A stretch of 46,512 nucleotides of DNA from Lachnospiraceae bacterium (lineage in GTDB: Bacteria > Bacillota > Clostridia > Lachnospirales > Lachnospiraceae). The stretch's first letter is position 1. Each line of letters opens with the position of its first letter. Made by a program: the position numbers and the translations under genes. The stretch covers positions 1 to 46,512 of the forward strand of contig JAFUPV010000040.1 of NCBI GenBank assembly GCA_017472605.1, in the 5' to 3' direction. The notes under the pieces are model-generated. The model was not told where the DNA came from, did not search any database, and saw only the letters and a list, made by a program, of their open reading frames with translations. Shown here one piece after another: positions 41,785 to 46,512 of this stretch.

Positions 41785-42435
41785 ATGAAAGCAAAGGAAC
41801 TGAACCTGATTGCGCGGACGCTGTTTGCGGAAGCAGCGACGGAAGGTCTGGACGGCCAGATGGCGGTTGCCCAGACCATGTTTGACCAGCTGCACCACAA
41901 CATCATCGGCGCAGACGGAACTGCGTTTGGCACTGATGTGGAGTCCGTGATCCGAAACGCATATACAAAACCGACCGATCAGGACATCCGGGGAACGACA
42001 TGCATGGAGGCCGCGATCCGCGTCTTTCTGGACCATGAGCGGGTCTTCCCCAACCACTATGTTTACTTTTTCATGTCTGACCGTGGAAGTGCATATTGGA
42101 GAAATTACTGGAACAGTCACTATGTGAAGGTGGCGAAGTTGAAGAATCACACCTTCTGGGGTGTGGAGATCCCGGAGAGTGAGAGATGGGCTGGGCCGTT
42201 TCCGCGTTGGGTGGCCAGTGTGAGCCATCCGGACGGCTGGACATTTGTCTATGAGGAGCCGGGAACGGATCAGGGGCTGATGGAGCATTATCCGCGGCTC
42301 AATAACGGAAATCTGGTGGAGGTGATCGGCCGGGAATATGCCGGGGACGGAAGCCTCTGGTATCTGATCAGCATTGCTGCCGCCTATACGGGATATGTGA
42401 AGGCGGACTGGCTGGAGAGGCAGGTGGCGTCATGA
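41785..42435 (+). CDS. SleB-type cell-wall hydrolase with SH3-like domain (endolysin-like)
   Basis: 216 residues. The N-terminal domain matches the Hydrolase_2/SleB lytic transglycosylase family, with the expected catalytic Glu16 in RTLFAEA and conserved aromatic stretch YVYFFMSDRGSAYW. Residues about 172-212 form a bacterial SH3-like wall-binding domain ending GYVKADWLE. There is no signal peptide, unlike spore SleB, so it must reach the wall by another route. It overlaps the holin gene by 4 bases. That pairing indicates a phage-type lysis module. Confidence 0.82.
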   Translation: MKAKELNLIARTLFAEAATEGLDGQMAVAQTMFDQLHHNIIGADGTAFGTDVESVIRNAYTKPTDQDIRGTTCMEAAIRVFLDHERVFPNHYVYFFMSDRGSAYWRNYWNSHYVKVAKLKNHTFWGVEIPESERWAGPFPRWVASVSHPDGWTFVYEEPGTDQGLMEHYPRLNNGNLVEVIGREYAGDGSLWYLISIAAAYTGYVKADWLERQVAS

Positions 42436-42977
42436 ACCTGTTGGGAACACTGGTGCTGTTCATGGCTGTGGATTATGTCACCGGATTTGCGGCGGCTGTC
42501 TTTGGCAGGAGCCGGAAGTCACAAAGCGGCGGGCTGGAGAGTCATGTCGGCTGGAAGGGACTGTGCCGGAAGGGAATCTCTCTGCTGGTTGTCCTGGTAG
42601 CCTGTCAGCTGGATCTGGTGGCACAGACGGATTTCATCGGTGAAACGGTCATGATCGCCTACCTGGTGAATGAACTGATCTCCATCGTGGAGAACGCCGG
42701 ACTGATCGGCGTGCCAATCCCGGGGATTCTTGTCCGGGTGATTGGTGTGCTGAAGAGGAAGGAAGAAGAGAATGACTCAGCGGAGCAGGAGTCGGAAATG
42801 ATCTGCCTGCCGGGAGAAGCGCAAATGGCTGTGCAGTCTTGTGCACAGCAGGAAAAGGAAGACGCAGGACGCGTCGAAATGGAAAACGAAGCACCGGAAG
42901 TATTTCGGTGCGGGAAACCGAATGAAAATCGAAAGAAGAATGATGATGAAAGAGAGGAATGGAACAATGAACAATAA
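42432..42977 (+). CDS. Holin, TcdE/phage class family
   Basis: 181 residues. The first 105 match small clostridial holins: helices at about 3-25 and 45-65, and a third hydrophobic part around 70-105 (IAYLVNELISIVENAGLIGVPIP, the typical motif). About 75 charged residues follow, an unusually long cytoplasmic tail. TcdE, of the same family, serves toxin release in Clostridioides difficile. It overlaps both the hydrolase gene (4 bases) and the Rhs gene (11 bases), so the three are translationally coupled. Confidence 0.85.
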   Translation: MNLLGTLVLFMAVDYVTGFAAAVFGRSRKSQSGGLESHVGWKGLCRKGISLLVVLVACQLDLVAQTDFIGETVMIAYLVNELISIVENAGLIGVPIPGILVRVIGVLKRKEEENDSAEQESEMICLPGEAQMAVQSCAQQEKEDAGRVEMENEAPEVFRCGKPNENRKKNDDEREEWNNEQ

Positions 42978-45900
42978 GAAACATTCAAAAATGATCCGTG
43001 AGCGTGCCGAAAAGAGAGGGCGCTATGAAAAGCATTATGAGACAGAGGATCACGGCTGCGCCGTTGCTGTGTACCCGGAGGCGGTCCACTTTTTTGAGGA
43101 CGGCGAATGGAAGGAGATTGATAACACCCTTGTGGAGGATGGAAGCGGCGGCTATGTGAACCGTGCGTCTGACATGAAGGTGCGTTTTGCCGGGGAGACC
43201 GGGGACGGTGCGCTGGTGTCGATCCGAAAGGACGGGTATGAAATCCGGTGGGAACTGTTAAAGGACGCAGAGAAAGCAGAGAATGCGGAGAAGGCAGAGC
43301 ATGCAGGGAAGGCAGAGCATGCGGAGAAGGCGGAAAGACCAGAGGGCGCAGAGGCTGCAGAGCTTGCGGAGGACTTAAAGATCGAAGCGGTGAATGTGGC
43401 AGCGGAGGAAACGAGACACCATTTTGAACCGGCTGCGATAATCCGCCGGTTTAAGGACAGGGATGAGGCTGCGGATACTTCTGCAGACCCGAAGCAGACC
43501 ACAGATCCAGAGGATACAGATTCGAAGCAGACTGCAAAGAGCGTCAATGGAGACATGGATGAGGACGTGGAACTTCACAACTTAAAGCGCATGACCCTCG
43601 GCGGCGGACGCAGCGGCGGTACCTACCATGAGATTTTTCCCGGCGTTGACCTGGAATACCGTCTGGAGGGCGACCGGCTGAAGGAAAACATCATCCTGAA
43701 AACAGCGGAAGCACTGAAGGAGCGTGTGTCCTTTGTGCTGACCCATCCGGGTCTGCAGCTGGGCAGGGAGCAGGACGGAAGCCTGATCCTGTACCCGGAA
43801 GGAAAGGAGCAGGAGCCGGTATTCTTTCTGGATGCGCCGTATCTGTATGACGTGGCAGGCGCAGTGTCTGCGGCCGTGCAGTACCGGGTGGAAGAGATGG
43901 AGCAGGGCGAGGGAGCCAAAACCGGCAAGACCATCGTGACTCTGGTTTCGGACCGTGTCTGGCTGGAGAGCCCGGAACGCGTTCTTCCGGTGACCATTGA
44001 TCCCAACGTGAAGGCAAGTAAGAAGTCAACGACAATTGATGACGCGTTTGTCTGCTCGGCACGACCGGACAGTGCGGAAGCGGCGAATTATCGGGAACTG
44101 GAAGTGGGAAGGAATTCTGTCAACCAGTATTGCAGAAGTTTTCTGAAATTCAACCAGCTTCCGGAGCTGGAAAAGGGAGCTGTTGTTGTTGGGGCATACT
44201 TTAATCTCTGGCAGTATAAGTATTCCGCCAACAGCGGAGCCGCAATCAACATCGCCGCCCATCGTGTGACAGGAAGCTGGAGTGAAGCCAGTGTGACCTG
44301 GAATACCCAGCCATCCTTTGAATCAGCGGCAATGGACTATAAGAGCATTGGGGCGCTTGGAACAAACCAGTGGATGGGCTATGGATTTGATGTGACAAAG
44401 GCAGTCCGCGGCTGGTACAACGACAGTTCCAGCAATTACGGAATCGTTTTGAAATCGGCAACGGAATCCACCTATGCCTATGGAACCTTTGCATCATCGG
44501 AGACACCGGTAGCCGATTATGGTCTGACCGATGAGCAGTATCCGACCGGTGTAATCTATTACCGCAACACCAACGGTCTGGAAAGCTATTACAGCTACCA
44601 TGAGCAGAGCCTTGGTCGTACCGGAACCGGCTATGTCAACGACTTCAACGGAAACCTGGTCTTTGTCCATCCGGACGAGGGAACCAGTGGCTGTCTGCTC
44701 CCGTTATCCTTCAGCCATGTCTACAACCTCAATGAATGTGACCGGACCAGCCGGTTCGGAAAGGGATGGCGTCTGAGCTTCAAGCAGGAACTGAAAGCAA
44801 CCGGCGATACCGATTATCCCTATGTGCTGATCGACGGCGACGGAACCAGCCACTATTTCTATCAGGATACATCCGATGGCAATAAGCTGAAGGACGAGGA
44901 CGGCCTTGGCCTGGTGATCACTCAGACCAGTTCATCCAACTATGATGCGTATTCTATCATCGAGGACAAGCAGGGCATGAAATACATCTTCGGCCAGGAC
45001 AATTTCCTGCGTCAGATCAAGGACTTGAACGGCAACGCCCAGAAAGCACAGTACAGTCCCCATGCCGACGGCAACCACATCGACTACATTGATGACCCGA
45101 CCGGGGCAAGGGCGCTGTTTACCTACAACACAGACAAGACACGTCTGGACACGCTCATGGTGAATAACCGGGTGACACGCTTCGCCTACGACTCGGATGG
45201 ACATCTGACCGGGATCACCTATCCGGATGGCAAGGTGAGCACCTTTACCTATGATGGTGACCTGCTTGTGAGCGCAGCGACGATTGACGGAATCAAGATG
45301 GAATATCAGTACACGACCGACTGTAACCAGACCCGTGTCTCTCAGATCAGGGAGGTGGGCAGCAGCGGAACCACCGGCCAGTGTGTGAACATCACCTATC
45401 TGGACGGCAGCCGTACCCGGTTCGAGGAGGCGGGACTGGACGGTTCCATCAGCAGCACCGCGGATAACCGCACATTTACTTACCACTTCAACCGCTATGG
45501 AAACCCGGTCAGTGTTTCCGACGATGAGGGACATACCAGCAGCTACCAGCACTATCAGGAGGGCATGAGCCGCAACAAGCTGAAGCAGAGCGGTTCCATG
45601 GGAGCCTGTGTCTATAACTATCTGAAGAATCCGGGTTTTGATTCCACCGATGAGTTTGCGGATGCCTGGGGAAATGAGAATACCAGCGGCGGAGCCTGGG
45701 GCGTGACAAGAAAGACAGACCGTGGTTACTTTGGCGATACCAGCATCAAAGTATCAACCGATGCAGCGGACGGATATGCCGCTGTGATCCAGAATGTATC
45801 ACTGGAAGCCGGTACCTATACCCTTTCCGCTTACGCGTATGCAGAGGAGATTGTCCCGGCATCCGGCGGACTGGGAGCCGTTCTTGGAGTCCTGCCTTCC

Positions 45901-46512
45901 GGAAGCACCACACCGACCCTGGGAACAGAAACCTTCACCGGAACCAGCGATCCGGACATCGACCGCGGCTGGAAACGTCTGAAAATGACCTTTACCATTT
46001 CCAGCGCGCAGACCGTGAAGATTTACGGTCTGATGTGGAAGGCGACCGGCTCCGTCTGGTTCGACTGTTTCCAGCTGGAGAAAGGAAGCAGGGCAAACCG
46101 TTATAACATGGTCTATAACTCCCGCTTTGCAAGGGGAAGCGGAACTGCGGCAGAAGACTGGAGAATCCAGAATGCCCAGACCGGCGACGGTGTGACAACG
46201 GATCCGGAGAAGGGAACCTGCCTGAAGCTGACCGGTGATCCGTCCCTGGAAAAGTATGCAGTCCATGCCGTTTATACATCCGGTGAGGAAGGTGATGTGT
46301 ACAGCTTCGGCTGTTACGTGAAAGCGGACGCGATTCCGGAAAAGCGGTTCCAGATCGGTGCAGCGGTTATTTATGACAGCGGCGATCCCAAGTGGGAGCT
46401 GATCGACTGTGACGCATATGGGGAGGGCTGGCAGTATGTCAGCGGTATCGTCTCCACCGATGACGAAAACTCCGTGACCACACGTACCTACAACGCGATC
46501 CACTTCTATGTG
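42967..46512 (+). CDS. Giant Rhs/YD-repeat protein, 3' end beyond the window
   Basis: At least 1182 residues, open to the last base of the window. There is no signal peptide. In order: a basic start; a KAEHAEKAE-type low-complexity tract (about 100-138); a region with FPGVDLEYRL; a DNRLRE-type domain (about 350-500: SFLKFNQLPEL, VTWNTQPSF, FDVTKAVRGWYND); an Rhs shell with YD repeats (FAYDSDGHLTGITYPDG, FTYDGD); then a carbohydrate-binding-like insert (about 885 onward). Such proteins form a hollow cage around a C-terminal toxin, which would lie past the window end with an immunity gene. The start overlaps the holin gene. Site AGAGAGG precedes ATG 42967. Confidence 0.87.
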   Translation, partial: MNNKKHSKMIRERAEKRGRYEKHYETEDHGCAVAVYPEAVHFFEDGEWKEIDNTLVEDGSGGYVNRASDMKVRFAGETGDGALVSIRKDGYEIRWELLKDAEKAENAEKAEHAGKAEHAEKAERPEGAEAAELAEDLKIEAVNVAAEETRHHFEPAAIIRRFKDRDEAADTSADPKQTTDPEDTDSKQTAKSVNGDMDEDVELHNLKRMTLGGGRSGGTYHEIFPGVDLEYRLEGDRLKENIILKTAEALKERVSFVLTHPGLQLGREQDGSLILYPEGKEQEPVFFLDAPYLYDVAGAVSAAVQYRVEEMEQGEGAKTGKTIVTLVSDRVWLESPERVLPVTIDPNVKASKKSTTIDDAFVCSARPDSAEAANYRELEVGRNSVNQYCRSFLKFNQLPELEKGAVVVGAYFNLWQYKYSANSGAAINIAAHRVTGSWSEASVTWNTQPSFESAAMDYKSIGALGTNQWMGYGFDVTKAVRGWYNDSSSNYGIVLKSATESTYAYGTFASSETPVADYGLTDEQYPTGVIYYRNTNGLESYYSYHEQSLGRTGTGYVNDFNGNLVFVHPDEGTSGCLLPLSFSHVYNLNECDRTSRFGKGWRLSFKQELKATGDTDYPYVLIDGDGTSHYFYQDTSDGNKLKDEDGLGLVITQTSSSNYDAYSIIEDKQGMKYIFGQDNFLRQIKDLNGNAQKAQYSPHADGNHIDYIDDPTGARALFTYNTDKTRLDTLMVNNRVTRFAYDSDGHLTGITYPDGKVSTFTYDGDLLVSAATIDGIKMEYQYTTDCNQTRVSQIREVGSSGTTGQCVNITYLDGSRTRFEEAGLDGSISSTADNRTFTYHFNRYGNPVSVSDDEGHTSSYQHYQEGMSRNKLKQSGSMGACVYNYLKNPGFDSTDEFADAWGNENTSGGAWGVTRKTDRGYFGDTSIKVSTDAADGYAAVIQNVSLEAGTYTLSAYAYAEEIVPASGGLGAVLGVLPSGSTTPTLGTETFTGTSDPDIDRGWKRLKMTFTISSAQTVKIYGLMWKATGSVWFDCFQLEKGSRANRYNMVYNSRFARGSGTAAEDWRIQNAQTGDGVTTDPEKGTCLKLTGDPSLEKYAVHAVYTSGEEGDVYSFGCYVKADAIPEKRFQIGAAVIYDSGDPKWELIDCDAYGEGWQYVSGIVSTDDENSVTTRTYNAIHFYV
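43267..43350 (+). repeat. 15-bp imperfect repeats in the Rhs gene
   Basis: About five units of 15-18 bp encode Glu-Lys-Ala-Glu-His/Asn-Ala. The result is a highly charged helical linker of about 30 residues between the N-terminal and DNRLRE-type parts. Confidence 0.75.

Noticed and set aside
41785-42435. Spore-germination SleB
   Set aside because: It lacks a signal peptide and the N-terminal peptidoglycan-binding domain, carries an SH3-like C-terminus and is coupled to a holin.

Overview
The window looks like chromosome from a Gram-positive, anaerobic Clostridia-type bacterium, most likely Lachnospiraceae-like. This is inferred from strong AGGAGG-type ribosome sites, a LytR-CpsA-Psr protein, a HelD ATPase, the Firmicutes order speA-gmk / holB-ricT-trmN6-rsmI, a pstSCAB-phoU-phoPR operon, and holin, SleB and Rhs genes of gut-Clostridia type. 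No rRNA gene or CRISPR array was seen.

Layout. 1-640: four tandem short hairpins, then four tRNA genes (Asp, Val, Tyr, initiator Met) and a terminator. 660-7670: LCP cell-wall ligase, 2-hydroxyacid dehydrogenase, HelD (with five 36-bp repeats), a PLP-dependent Orn/Lys/Arg decarboxylase whose coding sequence holds a dense DnaA-box-like cluster, and a guanylate-kinase-like gene. 7680-14255: complete phosphate uptake and sensing operon (pstS, pstC, pstA, pstB, phoU, response regulator, histidine kinase). 14256-17768: decayed XRE regulator, DUF2935 protein, and an AAA-ATPase/PD-(D/E)XK protein with an N-terminal HTH. 17880-21815: holB, ricT, trmN6, rsmI, which continue the order begun by speA-gmk.

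21816-27563: an ECF-type sigma factor followed by three tandem serpins. The first serpin has the N-terminus and single membrane helix expected of a membrane anti-sigma partner; the other two have signal peptides. 27600-30105: a frameshifted small gene and a two-gene RloA/RloB (AbiL-like) defence pair. 30289-31854: cardiolipin synthase. 31900-39412: a RiPP cassette with different codon use: a radical SAM/SPASM maturase, two Nif11-type precursors whose cores carry three evenly spaced CxC motifs, an HlyD-like protein, a C39 peptidase-ABC exporter and a second ABC protein. 39512-40712: two half-size chromate transporters on the minus strand.

40890-46512: a promoter with a LexA-like operator, a Com-type zinc ribbon, an XRE regulator, a SleB-type hydrolase without signal peptide, a small holin, and a giant Rhs/YD-repeat protein without signal peptide that runs off the window. 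The order suggests holin/endolysin-dependent release of an Rhs protein.

The three most interesting units are the sigma/serpin operon (a protease inhibitor possibly acting as receptor of its own regulon), the triple-CxC Nif11 RiPP cassette, and the holin-hydrolase-Rhs cassette under a possible SOS-type operator.
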